A stretch of DNA of 64,000 nt from Ancistrus triradiatus. Lineage: Eukaryota > Chordata > Actinopteri > Siluriformes > Loricariidae. The translations under genes were made by a program, and so were the position numbers. The stretch is taken from the NCBI GenBank assembly GCA_025084515.1, contig JAJAGP010000046.1, positions 351,347 through 415,346 of the forward strand, in the 5' to 3' direction. The notes beneath the pieces are model-generated. The model was not told where the DNA came from, did no database searches, and saw only the letters and a list, made by a program, of their open reading frames with translations. This document shows, piece after piece, positions 1 through 12,820 of this stretch (position 1 is its first letter; each line of letters starts with the position of its first letter).

Positions 1-3000
1 CTCCAGCAGCCTTTCCACCTAACTCAGCGTATTTCACACTACTTCCCTTTCATTACTTCTCTTTCTCTTCTTGGATGGATGAACAGCTGGGAAAATCCAG
101 CTCAAACGGCTGTCGGTTTGCCATATGAGTCCCATGTGGCTCGGCTCTGGCGGCGGTCCGTGTTACTATGATGAATAATTACTATCCGCCTATTAAATGT
201 TTCAGCTTCCTCGCTCCTTTTTCTCTCTCTCTTTTAATATTCCACTTTCCTTTAATTAAAGCAATAGTTCATTGAAAAATCAAACGTACACCATTTCCCA
301 CTTGAGTCAAATAACCTCGAAGTGCCAAATAGAGTCGGGTCCAGAATCGAAGGCAGCTTGCTTAAAGGGTTCAAGATCTACAACGTGAACCCTCTTTTAT
401 ATTTCTGCATGAATATGACCTGAAACATTGTCAGATTTTCACACACGTCCTAAAAGAAGGGAGACAAATGACACGAACACACTGTAACTTTTATAGATAT
501 TTTTATACTTGGTCATATTATTTAATCGTTTCACAGCACTGATGATGGCAATAACATCTTCCGATGTGAAGGCCGTGTGAGCCTCATGCATGGCTTGAGA
601 CAATGGAAGACATATAGTGCACCTCATAACGAACCAAATGATCATGGAGCGTTTTTACAAGTCTGAAATTATGCATACGATTTTTCACCAAACTATGGAT
701 TTAATGCAAGGGAGAGGATGCTTGGTCCGTAACTCCCGTCTTAGCGCCGGTGGTGATTTCTTCTGGGTGCTAAGTCGAAGTGTTGCTGTCTGTTGCTGCA
801 ATAACTCAGCTCAGCGAACTGGAGCATTGTTTCGACTCCTTTACCGTGCGCTGACCCGGCTCGCATACACAAACCCACCCAGCCGTGGCCACGCTATTGA
901 TCTCAGGCATTGCTTATGCACTCTCAAATTCTGCTGAATGCCTTGTTATCTGTTATCGTACCGATGCACGTGTCCGATCGGTTGCGTGCCGACTCAAACC
1001 CAGCCGTGCACGGTATCACAGGTTCGGTCCACAATCTCCACTTTGCATCTGATCCTACCAGGGAATCTATCGCTGCCGTCTGGAGAAGGAGGCGGCCGAG
1101 AGAAAACCCTTTTCTCTTCTCCATGTACTAATGCACTCGCTGATCCCAGGGTGCCCCATCCCTCATCCTCTTACGAGTGCAAAACTGCATGGAATGAAAA
1201 TAAAGGGCCAATAAAGAGGCTGCCAGGCTCTATTCCCTCGACTGGAGAAAGAGAGCGAGAACATCCTGCAAGCTGCTACTCGATATACCCATGCAATATA
1301 TTGGATTTTGGATATTTAATGCGTTTATATTCAGGATTGCATTGGCTATATATTACAGTAAATTCATTTCCATGCTCTTATAGCCTTGCTCGTCTTAAAG
1401 ACTTTCATTATCTCAATATTTTTGGGCAACAGAGGCAATCAGTCATAATACTGCTGATAATAAGAGGCTCAACTGAGATTGTAATTCCTCCATATGTGCA
1501 AGCAAAGCCCAGAATCCTGAAGATAACGTCGACATACTGGCAGAGCTCTTGTAAAATGGAACCTGCACATAAATTGTGGTGGAATGTTACTTTTTGAGCA
1601 GTGACTTCACCGGAAAAAACGTAATACTAAGGATGTACTGTAGTATCCAGAAAAGAATGCAGACTCCATAACCACATGACCACGTCATTCCTACTTGAGT
1701 GATCTATCAGTCTGAGGAGAAGACACCCATATGTAAAAGTAATTTCATGTAAAATATCCCAGTGTTCGCTGGGTGCAGAGAGAAATGTGCCCTAGACGAG
1801 CAACACATTGCATTATGGCAGGGGTGGGAGCTCTAGGTTTGCAGTAGCATTATGTTAAAAAGTAAATATGGAATAAATGTGATACAGTCTAACCTCGGCT
1901 TGTTTGGGCGACGTAATGAGATTGCAAAAAAATAAACAAAGTCAGTGACAATCATACCTGACGTTGGCATAATGAATTTACTGAACATGATCGTACAATC
2001 ACATTTACAATACACATAAACACGTACTAAAAGACTGAAGATGAGATTAACACATCGACAGAGCAATAACAATTAGCAGCGAGGCATCAGCAGAGCTAGC
2101 AGGGTCAAGATCGGCTGGCAAGACCAGTTCTCAGCTGAGGAGAGAGCAGGCAAGGCGACCCTGTTAGTAAGATTAGAAGTGAGACCTAACGACCGGTCGG
2201 CTAAAAACTTGGTGGCGTAACGGGGGTAGAATTTAATTGCTGGCAAGATTTCAAGAATGGTGAGGGCGAGAGCCGAGGTTGGCGGCTTTTCGAGGTAAAG
2301 TGCATGAAGGGAAATCCGTCCTGCCATCGCATGTGGCGAGATAAGAGTTTGGCGAGATAATGGGGGACGAGCTAACGAGATTAGACTCTATTTTCATCTC
2401 ACTTATCTTTATATTGGGTCTAAATCCTATCCCTAAAACAGTTGCTCAAGGTTTAGGCCAATTTAAATATCACCAACAGACATGTCTTTGGGAGGATGGG
2501 GGAAACCAGAGTAACTGGAGAGAACTTGAAGAGAGAACATACCAAACTACACTATAAGGCAGAAAATATCAATTGAAAGCAGTGTAAAAAGTGGTCTGAT
2601 GTACTATTTAGTCATTTTCTTAGTGAATTAAATTCCTAGTTTATGAATTGAATTGAATTCTCTCTCTCTCACGAACTCATTTGCAGAGTGAGAAACTGTC
2701 TTTTATGTGACAGTCTTGCTGTATTACAATCCAAGCAGGGATTTCAAACGATTGCATTGATCTGAAGCCTGCAGAAACTGCGAGAGGCTCCAAGAAACGA
2801 GACCATTGAACTCTGGTGACTGCGTTGCAAAGACCCAGTCCCTGTTTCTTGGTTCTGGTTGTTATAGGAGGTAAGTCGCCTGTTACACATCGATAGAGGC
2901 GTCCTAACCCTTTGTCCTTGCAGTCTGTGCTCTTTTGTCTGCAAAACAGATGAGGTCCTGGAGCCATTCTTATCCGCTTGCACTCAGCTTTGGTGAGGAA

Positions 3001-5720
3001 TTTATGAAAGCCTGGCAAGTTTGATCATGAATTACATACCATAACAGCAGTACAATCTGTATGACAAAGGACATTATGAAATGAAATGTTAAGAATGCCA
3101 GCGTGAATTCTAAGAGAACCAGAACTAAAATACAAAAAAAATCCGTTTTGGTCTATAAATGCAAACTACATCTATAAACTGTGCTAGGCAGATAATGCTG
3201 ATCACGCACTTATTGAGAACTGTCTCTGTCCCGTTTGGCCTTCCATAACCTGGTTCTTCTGCCAAGGCAAAAGGAAACTTTTACACTGGAGGGGAGGGGA
3301 AAAATTGAAGTTTGGATGAGAAGCGTTCCCGACTTTCCCCTTCCCCCTTTAAGAGGACTAGGGGAAGAATTGAAGGGCTGAAAGTGGACTGCAGCAGGAA
3401 AGAGTTTCATATTCAGGACGCATCAGATTCTGGGTGGATTAATGTTGTCCTTATTGAGTGGAATAATCGATTGCTTGTAGGTATGAGCATTTCTTCTTTC
3501 TTCATCACTGCACCACCGGGAGTCTCTGCTGTGTTTTGCACCAGAGAGCACAGGGGCTGGGATTTCCAGAAGCTTGCAATAGATCCAGCAACAATTCTGC
3601 CTTGCTTTACTAAGTTATTTATGTTTTGAGCCAATGCACTCCTTTATCATGCAGTGCAATAGGTTGCTCATCAGTTCTTTTATGGTATTATTTCTTTGTA
3701 GCCAGAATTAAGTGCGTTTTTAATGTTTATCTATTTAACTGAACTTATTAAGTCACTTTACTCGGATGCTGTTAGCGTTAAAACCTTTTACACGCTGCTC
3801 CCTCTGGTGGCAAAGCGCGTTACTACACCAAGCGTGAATCAGCTAGACAGAAATGAGTTTTGGATGAAAGGAAAATGACAGAAAATTCCTCTCCTGCCAG
3901 CCTACACCTCTATTAAGCGTTTAATTCTGCTTTTAGTGAAGTTGTAGGTGACATATGTGGTGTAGAGCACGTATCATCACGACATTGCAAGAACTCAAGG
4001 GTGTTTAGCGTTAACCCTTATGCATTTCAGTGGGCTTTTCTTAATTAGCCTCACCTTCAGGTGCTTCGAAGTGAGCGAAATAGTGTGACAACCTCTCTAG
4101 AAGGGTAGGTTTCCCTAAATTGGAGGGGAGGGAGATCGATTCCCCCGTATCTCCTACATCCTCACATCTGTTGAGTCGCTATTAAGACGGTTATAATTAA
4201 GGAATTGAATGTCCGTTTTCCTTTATATCCATAAGACGTATTTGGATGATTAGCTTCGTCAGACTGTTTGATTGTTATGTATGGGTTTACTAGGCTATGG
4301 GTGAAAAAAATTGGACTTGATTCTTTGACTTCTAGGGGTTTTCATGAGTCAGTTCCCCAACTGGCATGAGGCAGCAAGTTAGAAACGCTGACTGGCTGAT
4401 GAAACCAGAAAAGGGACTGAAAATAATTTTTGAGGCCTTGTGTGCTACCCCAAGACAAATGATTGTTGGGAAAAGGAAGACGTGCTATAGTTTGAACCTT
4501 TCATTGAGACTGACATACACCCAACCAGTCAAACCCTGCCCCCTAGTGTAAATATGGCGTACTTTGTGATGACAGTGATAACCCAGTGATCAGGGACATA
4601 GACGAAGACTTTAACCAGTTGGCGTGATTGTTTTGGCCCACCATTAAATTTCTTGACCATATTAGTCAATCTGTCCACGTTTTGAAAACATCTAGGTGTT
4701 TGTTTATCATCAGGTCAAACATCTTGTGAAAAATGTGACACTTTGAGAGAGATAGTAGTCTTATTCTGCCAAGAAAACCCTCTCAAAAATGTTGATGTCA
4801 CTCTGTACACTCATCATAAGCCCATATCTAATCACAACCAGACAGGTTTAAGCCAGGACCTCACTGTCTAGACATGTAGTGTTCATTTTTATTGGCACAT
4901 TGGTAGAGGACATGCTTTAGACATGCTGTTTGCTTGTTCATTACGTCTTCATGTGCGAAGAATCCAGGCGTTAAGGATTGATCTGCACATGGCCGGCTGG
5001 GTTCTCGCTTCGAAGGCTGCTTTGTAGGTTTGGAGAGAAGGCTATCAGCGTGCTCATTTTATATTGTTGCTGATCGATGAGCTGTTGAGGGCTTTTTTTG
5101 GTCAATAAGTGAATAAATGAGTGGAGAAGGAGCACAATAAGCTCGCGGTTGTCCTCTGGCTGGTGCTTTGAAACATGACCCAGACTCGCCTTTTGTCCTT
5201 CGCCTCCAGGCAAAATCATTTTTCCAAGTGTGTTATTTGCCTCAAGGTAAATGTGTTCTTGGGTGTTATTTTTTGATCCATATATCCCCCCCCCCCATGG
5301 TAGGCGAGCCAGTGAGGTAATGGCAAGAACATTCGCTCACCCCGGGGGATCTTCCATCCACTGGCAAGCAGAGGTTTCCGTTAAATAAAGCAGACAGTTA
5401 CCGCCTGGCTTAAGGCAAAGCTTTTTGTTTCCAGCTCCTGCTGCACGTGGAAAGTTCATCTGTTCCAGGCTGGCAAAATTAAAACACCACAATCCATTGT
5501 AAAGGCTGAGCGGACCAGGCAGGACGCCAAAGGCGACGTCGGCTTTGGAAGCGTCTCAAAAAGTGGATAATCGTGCAAATACAGTTGTACTGCGCAATCT
5601 AAATGTAGGTCATTCTGCAAAACAGTTTGGGGCGACCGGTATTTAAACAGCAGGAATCCTGTTTCCGTTCGTTCCAATTGAAAAATGCCTACTACAAGTT
5701 TCTACCTACGTTCTCAAATA
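1..5720. other. Upstream DNA without a recognisable gene
   Basis: Apart from the Tc1 remnant at about 366-527, I see no exon chain, repeat family or RNA gene. The 219-codon open frame at 938-1597 has no recognisable domain and is most likely chance. A C-run of about 10 lies near 5287. The 5' UTR exon(s) and promoter of col16a1 could lie here or further right, but nothing marks them. Confidence 0.5.
366..527. mobile_element. Degenerate end of a Tc1-like element
   Basis: The stretch reads like the first 160 nt of the Tc1 copies at 9509, 13091 and 24893: a GTGAACCCT motif, then ATTTCTGCATGAATATGACC, CAGATTTTCACAC, GTCCTAAAAG and TACTTGGTCAT in the same order. It is clearly diverged and truncated, and no transposase sequence follows. 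Confidence 0.6.
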
Positions 5721-6248
5721 TATACCCTCACCTGACACTCTATTAGGTGCAGCTCCTTGTTTCAGTTTAGTGTGTGTTGTCCTGGTGTGAGTCCACAGCA
5801 GTGTTTCTGGAGTTTTAAACACCTCAGTGTCACTGCTGGACTGCACCTACCAAAAATATCCAGCCACCAACAGACCTGAGCACTGATGAACAATTAGAGG
5901 ATGAACAACACAAAATGTGCAACAACAGATGAGCTGCTGTCTCTGACTCTACACCTGCAAGGTGGAGCAATATGGTTTAAAACCTCCAGCAGCACTGCTG
6001 TGTCTGGTTTACTTGTAATAGCCCAACACACATGAACACACCCCCACCCCATCAGTGTCACTGAGAATGATCCACTACCTAAACAGTACCTGATCTGAGC
6101 TGGTCCTGTGGGGGTCCAGAACAGAGTAAAGGATGTAGAGGAACTGTAGGACTAAACAGCGCCTCTATATGGGTAGTGGAACTGATAATATGGACAATGA
6201 GTGTAGAAACAAGTAGGTGTACCTAATAAAGTGACCGGTGAGTGTATA
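5721..6248. mobile_element. MITE with CACTTTATTAGGTACACC-type inverted ends
   Basis: The left end reads tataccctcacctgacactc and the right end, reverse-complemented, reads tatacactcaccggtcactt. Both continue into TATTAGGT(A/G)CA, so the roughly 528-bp element has terminal inverted repeats of about 40 bp. There is no coding capacity. A second, partial copy lies at about 45064-45375 and shares an internal block around CTCCAGCAGCACTGCTG. This end sequence is very common in fish genomes, from memory. Confidence 0.8.
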
Positions 6249-6419
6249 TCGATCAATCAGTGATGTCAGAATTCTATTGGAGCACTTTCTGCGTATCCAC
6301 TTTACGTAGCTGAACCTCCTCCTGCCTCCATCTTTGTTTGACTCCCGTCGTCATGGTAAATAAATCTCGACTTAACACCATAAATCAACCCTCCCTCGTT
6401 GTCACCCTATCAGATACAA

Positions 6420-6640
6420 GTTCATTCATCCATTTTCAATCTAATTCGGGGTCTAGCTCGCACACACATACATTTGCTCAGCCACAATGGGAGACTTTAG
6501 AGACACCAGCTGACCTAACGTGGAGTATAACGTGGAGGAAACCCTCACAAGGAGACGATGTAAAGTCTGGGCCGGAATCGAACCAGGGATATTGGTGCCA
6601 GTCACTGTGATACTGTGCATTATAACCTACGCCAAGACAA
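6420..6640 (-). repeat. Degenerate SINE, same type as at 41015-41302
   Basis: On the minus strand the order of motifs matches the SINE at 41015: a GTGATACTGTGCAT / CCGGAATCGAACC block on the tRNA-like side, then GTGGAGGAAACC, and CATTTTCAATC at the tail side. It is heavily mutated. Confidence 0.5.
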
Positions 6641-9508
6641 GAGTAAGTCAGGGTGATGCCAGGATTTGGGTACTGGTGGTGCCCATTATAGGTTGGGTGT
6701 CAAATACAGCCACAAAGGGCTGTATGTCTGATCGGGGACCTCCTGGTGCCGCAATAGCAACCCCTGCTGGCCATGTGATGGACTGTCGACCCATCTCTGT
6801 GGTGTGTTCTCCTCTGGGACTCCCCAAAAACATTCAGATGCTTGTAGTAACTGCATATGCTCTACAGACAAACAAATTAGTCACCTTGTGTATTTAAGGT
6901 GGTAGTTACTTCAGGCTCCTGCAGATGGCGTTGCACGAGGATGTGCTGTGGGATTCATAGATTGAGAAGAGGTGGTACAGTGCAGTGAATGTCTTGGTTG
7001 TGTGGAAAATGGGTCGCAAAGCAGGCGCAAAAAGGAGTGATTGCATTTGGGAGTCCCAAAGGCTGTAGTGTGAAGGAAGTAGCTGACAAAAATGTGACAA
7101 AAATCCAAGTCTACAGGAAATTTGTCAGTATTGATGGAGGAATTACACGCTATCAGGTACGTTTCAGTCACTAATTTTTTTGTCCGGTGAGTATATTTAT
7201 AGCACATGGCCAAGGTGTCTTTATGTGACCTGGAATCGACTGGCCATGTTTGGGTACTCTGGATTTGTCCAATAATCCAAAAATATAGGTTGGTACACTG
7301 GATTACTCTTAGGTGTGAGTGAGTATAAAGTGTGTCTAATGTACTGATGGTCTCACCAGGGTGTGTCCCCGTCCGTCCATCCATTGTGCAAAGCCAGATG
7401 GGATCTGCTGTATCGTAATAATATCCGCAGTTGGGAGGAATGTATTAAAACTCATCCTTCTTGTCTCTGGAACACCCACCCTGGCCTCTTGCCTCTCTAG
7501 CGGGATTAGATCTGTTGTGATAGGGAGTCACACGTGCAATAGATCTTCCACTTGAAACTTATCTGGGTCTGTTCATGGAATGCAAAACATCTTGGATTTA
7601 CAATTCCGCTGGTTTCCTCGGTGCACGTCCCATTTATTTTGCGCAGAAGCCCGTCGAATTTATAGAGCGCCGTGACATTCGGGATAAACAGTCCGTGTGA
7701 GTGATTATGGGTAGCATCTATTATTCCGCGTCCGGTCCAGAGCTCAGTAAGTAATGCTGGGAGTGCGACATGAAAGCGACACGCATGGAGTGCGACAGCC
7801 ATGCTGTGCCGCGAAACAAAATCCCAGCACGCCGCGCTTGGCAGCTCATTACATTTTACTACTTGTTTATTGATTGTCGGCTTTGTCTTTCCCTTTGAAT
7901 TCGCCCAATCCTCGGCTTTTTCCAAACCGACTCTACGCACAAGTGATCGATTTTTAGCAGGAGCCGAACGCTCATGCGTTGTGGCAGATTATGTGCCGTG
8001 GCCATGATTGCACGCGCACAGGGCCGTCATCGCTTCGAGGTCGGACCGAGCCTGGCTGTGAGCCAAGACACTCCCCTGCTTTATCTGTCCAGTCCAGAAG
8101 CGTCCCTTCAGTGGCAAACAAATTAAAGCAGAACAAAGCTTCTGAGAGCTTCCACGGCGCCACGAGTGATCAAAAAGTAATAAGGTAATGGCTCTTCCAT
8201 ACTGAATGCAGGTGATATGGCAGCGTCTCACCACTAATAGACCCTGACTTGTTTACTGAGCGGCGCTGACAGTGGTGACTCGAAGAGCTCCTGTAAATAG
8301 GACAACAAAACCTACATGCCTCCTCAAGTATTACTAAAATGCTCTTGGAACGTCTCCACACCTTTACAATTTAAAGGAACTCATTCGATCATCCTTATAA
8401 CCACTATCTGGTGATGATCAAGCAACATATCTGACGTCGCTGACTGTATAGTTATGCCTGCAGTTCTGTTCTTTCTTGTGTCCTCTCAATCATAAGCTTT
8501 ATTATACACTTAATTGGTTTTGTTGCTGCTTGTACCAAGTGAAGACTGAAAAAAAGATTTTTCCCTTATTAAAAGGAAGGTTAGAAAACAAAATGGAATG
8601 AAACCATGTTTTCTTTGGGTGAGCTGCACCTTTATGTTTACAGCAATAGTCAGGTCTGGTTTAACTGTGTTATTGCTTACTATAATTTTTATTTTGTTGC
8701 TAAAATATATGGATTATACTGTGAACTTAAGGTTAAATTATCGTTTTTTAACACACATGGTCACAATAATGTGCCACAAATCGGTTATCGTATCGCCCCA
8801 GGAAAATCAGTATCGGTGCATACACACTATGATAAACAAGATCAATTTATTGAGCAATGCATTTATAGTTATATAAATTACATTTGTAATGAGAGGCTGT
8901 GAGAGATTCCCGCTCATGTCCACTCGAGAAACCGTACGCTCTAATTTAAGGTAATGGCTATGTGCTAATATCACATGCTAATTATGGTTATTTTATGGTA
9001 ATTATTGTATACCGTATAGGATAAATAGAGTCTGAACTCTGAATTTCCACTTACTGTCTACCTGGGACAAATTAGGGCTAATTTCCCAGCAATTAGCTAA
9101 GCGGCTAAGGTTGCCAACATTTCTGACTAAGGTAGTGTTAGCATGGTGTGTTTTTATGTGTTTGGATGCTATTTAATAAAGCAATAAGTATTAGGATAAG
9201 GCTGAAATACTCTTGTGTTATCCGTGACCAGTGCGAGGTATTTTATTAACACTTTGGAGGCAATTTATTTGGCATAAAAACACTATGATTTTTACAGGGT
9301 TAAATTTGTGTATTTAGTTCAGGCGATGTTGAAATCCTGCTTGCAGTTTTAGCCGTGTGCTAACACTATATTTGTGGTTGTTATGGTATGTTTTACTAGG
9401 GTTAACTAAATGTTAAATAAATCTAATTTGTGTCTAGCTGTGCTACATTAGAGCTCATTAACTCACAGATAGATAAATGGATAAGCATAGAATTGTTGCT
9501 AAAATTTG
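6640..9508. other. Gene-free stretch, possible transposon debris at 6640-7195
   Basis: Around 7007-7190 the plus strand holds short open pieces (GVIAFGSPKGCSVKEVADKN) that vaguely resemble the helix-turn-helix part of a Tc1-like transposase, and the stretch ends at a TIR-like gtccggtgagta. This is weak. From 7200 to 9508 I see nothing beyond unique-looking sequence. Confidence 0.3.
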
Positions 9509-10318
9509 TACAGTGGTGCTTGAAAGTTTGTGAACCCTTTAGAATGTTTTAGATTTCTGCATCAATATGACCTAAAACATCATCAGATTTTCACACAAAT
9601 CCTAAAAGTAAGGATTAAGGTCAGGACTTTGGCTTGGCCATTCCAAAACATGAACTTTATCCTTCTGTAACCATTCTTTGGTGGAACGGCTTGTGTGCTT
9701 AGGGTCGTTGTCTTGCTGCATGACCCACCTTCTGTTGGGATTCAGTTCATGGACAGATGTCCTGACATTTTCCTTTAGAATTCTCTGATATCATTCAGAA
9801 TTCATTGTTCCATCAACCAGAGGCAGCAAAACAGGCCCAAACCATGATACTACCATGCTTGATACTACCACCATGTTTCACAGATGGGATAAGGTTCTTA
9901 TGCTGGAATGCAGTGTTTTACTTTCTCCAAACATAACGCTTTTCTTTTAAACCAAAAAGTTCTATTTTGGTCTCATCCATCCACAAAACAATCTTCCAAT
10001 AGCCTTCTGGCTCGTCCACGTGATCTTTAGCAAACTGCAGATGAGCAGCAATGTTCTTTTTGGAGAGCAGTGGCTTTCTCCTTGCAGCCCTGCCATGCAC
10101 ACCATTGTTGTTCAGTGTTCTTCTGATGGTGGACTCATGAACATTAACATTAGCCAATGTGAGAGAGCCTTCAGTTGCTTAGAAGTTACCCTGGGGTCCT
10201 TTGTGACCTCACCAACTATTACACACCTTGCTCTTGGAGTGATCTTTTTTGGTCGGCCACTCCTGGGGAGGGTAACAATGGTCTTGAGGATTTTGAAGGA
10301 CTCTGAAGGATTTTAATC
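9509..10318 (-). mobile_element. Tc1/mariner copy, internally deleted and truncated
   Basis: The left end is cagtggtgcttgaaagtttg preceded by TA. After about 100 nt the sequence jumps to the transposase 3' region, so the element has a large internal deletion. The minus strand keeps an open fragment at 9918-10157, reading NVHESTIRRTLNNNGVHGRA and then WMDETKIELFG. The Asp in WMDETK is the first catalytic residue of the DD34E triad. The right inverted repeat is missing. Confidence 0.85.
9918..10157 (-). pseudogene. Tc1-like transposase fragment
   Basis: An open 79-codon frame covering the end of the DNA-binding domain and the first catalytic Asp (WMDETKIELFG). The N-terminal helix-turn-helix and the second and third catalytic acids are absent or out of frame, so it cannot be active. 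Confidence 0.8.
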
Positions 10319-12723
10319 ATTACGCTTTATTGTAAAGTGTAATATTATAGGCCAGGGACGTAACAAATGCTATTTTTCAGTGTTCTAGGTGGTTTTTAGT
10401 AATGTTTTAAATGATATACTCTGTAGGACGCCTTGCTTAATAATACGAGTAATATGAGTTGCTAACGTTATAGCTTTGTGGTAATGTTACAAACATAAAA
10501 TTGTTTTTATTGTGGTGTATTATTACTATTTAGACCGATTAATTACTATACTTTAAAGCAGAAAAGCACTAGAATCCCACTTGTGGCTGCAAAGCAGATA
10601 CAAATAAGTGGCTAATGTCAGAGTTGTACTTATAGTACCTGTGGCTATTATGGTGTATTTTTATATTTTTGGCATATTCCTATCCTTGTTAGTGTCTGAA
10701 TTTGACTATTTAACACCGTGACATGCCGTTTGGGACACAGCCGATGTCTGGGGTATTGTAGTGTGTATTTTCTGTCCAGAAACATTGATCATCGGTTCAT
10801 TTTTCCATATGGATTTATTGTTAAGACCTGAACATGACACGCTGTGGTCTGGGGAGCTTTAAAACAGCACCTTGATTTAGGAATGGGAACACTTGCTCTG
10901 GGATTCGTGCACTCTGATTTGATGGCGTTACATAAAGTAGGGGTAGTATATGATTTCCCCGAGGTGGTATGATTTCAGTCAGGGATGCACATAACGTATC
11001 CGTCACACCCAGCCCGAAATATCAAGGAAAGCAATAAGGGCCGGCGAGCTCTCTCGCCCCAGGGCTCCCCATCATCCTTCATCCTGACAGGTGTGTGTGG
11101 AGACATGCAGGAGTGTGAGCTGGGGTCACTTTGATTGTAAAAGCCCCAGGGAATGGAGGTTCAGACCCGAAAAGGAGGCGTTATACAGAGGTGGAGGTTT
11201 TGATTGACGCCCGTGGTAGGTCCGGACATGTGTGTTTCAGCACGGACGTTGTGTTACGCTGCGAAACGTTCTGTTTTTAGAGAGCGAGCATGTCTTACTG
11301 CATACTTTTGGTTGTTGTTATTGTTTTTTTATGAGATACTTACACGGTGTAAGACAGAGAGGAAATGTACTGCTTAAGATCTCAACAAGTTTCAGAATAA
11401 GCTGCAGGTGTCAGACGATACTGGCACCTGCTGAGAAATTTATATGCAGCTTTTTCAAGAATAAAGACTTAAAATAAAGCAAACAAAGAAATATAAAGAT
11501 TCTAAATGGTAAGTTGGAAGTTATTGTATGCATTATTTCCCAAAAGAATAAATAAATAAGTACAAATGTAAATAATGTAATAACTAGGTATGGAGGTATG
11601 TGTTTTGTACAGAAATAAGAAATTATTAAACAATAATAACAGTAACTAAATAGTAAATGTGATGCGTTTTAAAAACAAAACAAAACAAAACAGAGAATTA
11701 ATAACTAAATAAATAAATAAGAAAAACTAAATAGTACAGTGTGATGCACTTTTCCAAAAATACAGAAATAATAAAATAATGAAATAAATAAATAATTATC
11801 CAAATTAATTCATTAATAATAAAAACAAAATATTAAATGGTAAATGATGCATTTTTTTATGCGCACCATTTCCAAAGAACACAGAAATAATAAATAAATA
11901 AATAATAAAAATAAATTATGCGTTTATGCATCATTTCCAAAAATACAGAAATAATATATGTAAATAAATAAATAAATATAATAGAAGCATTATAAATATG
12001 CAGCATTTAGCAAAACAAATACAATAAAAAAATGTAAATAGTAATTTGAGTTATTTGTAGCAGTCCCAAAAATATATAAATAAATAAAATGATAAAATAA
12101 CTGTAAACAGTAAGTTGAGTTCACATATGCAGCCTTACAAAAATATAAAAAATACAATCAAAATAGCAAGAGTAGAATATTAAGCATAGATGATTTGTGC
12201 AGCATGAAAAATTGAATAACAAACCTAAAAACTAAAACACTTGTAGGAACTTTTCCAGCTAATCCTCCATAAGGTCTTAATTGACTTAATTAAGCTTCAT
12301 TAAGAAGCCACATTTAAGTTCCTTCCTGCACAGTGACTCATACATACAGAGACATCCCTGGATCTGCTTTCAGGGAGAGTAGTGTGGCGTTCTAAACAAC
12401 CGTTCCATTAAAATTTAGGCCAGGCGTGTTTGTCAGAGCGACTCAGACAGGCACAGATGGGCTTTGTAATGATATTCCTCAAAGCACATGGGTTACGGAG
12501 CTTTATTGGAACCATTATGGGCCATTATGTCAAATTACACGTCGCGAAAGATGCATCTAACCTTAAAGCCACCTTCATTCATTCTTAACCAAGCTGGATT
12601 CTGAGTTTAAAGTAGCTTGGCATCCAGTTCTGTCCAGTGATGGTTTTCGTTTCATTCGTTTACTTCTGGTCCCTTTTCACTCCATAGTTTGCAGTGTTTA
12701 CTGATTCTTTTTCTTCCTCTTAG
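10319..12723. repeat. AT-rich stretch before col16a1, degenerate (TAAA)n at 11520-12210
   Basis: Between about 11520 and 12210 the sequence is dominated by AATAAATAAATAA runs. They are interleaved with recurring phrases such as CCAAAAATACAGAAATAAT and a GATGCA...TTTCC motif, spaced roughly 90-120 nt apart. This suggests an old tandem repeat mixed with A-rich simple sequence. I see no exon. The final 12600-12723 segment leads into the acceptor of coding exon 1. Confidence 0.55.
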
Positions 12724-12820
12724 GAAGGAGTTTAAGGGGGAGCCATGAGGATCATTTTGTGCTCCATTGTGCTGCTGACTATCTGGTCAGGTCACGGTGT
12801 TCGACCAGAGCCCACTGAAG
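12724..12820 (+). CDS. col16a1: col16a1 coding exon 1: 5' UTR end, start codon and signal peptide
   Basis: A pyrimidine-rich acceptor precedes 12724. The ATG is at 12745, after 21 nt of 5' UTR, in the context GAGCCATGA, which is a fair Kozak match. The 76 coding nt give a hydrophobic signal peptide (MRIILCSIVLLTIWSGHG) followed by VRPEPTE. The donor is GAAG|gtaaga, phase 1. Because an acceptor precedes the start codon, at least one non-coding exon must lie upstream. Confidence 0.85.

Noticed and set aside
938..1597. 219-codon open frame on the plus strand, the longest in the window
   Set aside because: No signal peptide, domain or recognisable motif; composition is unlike coding sequence, and no splice partner or homologue is recognised.
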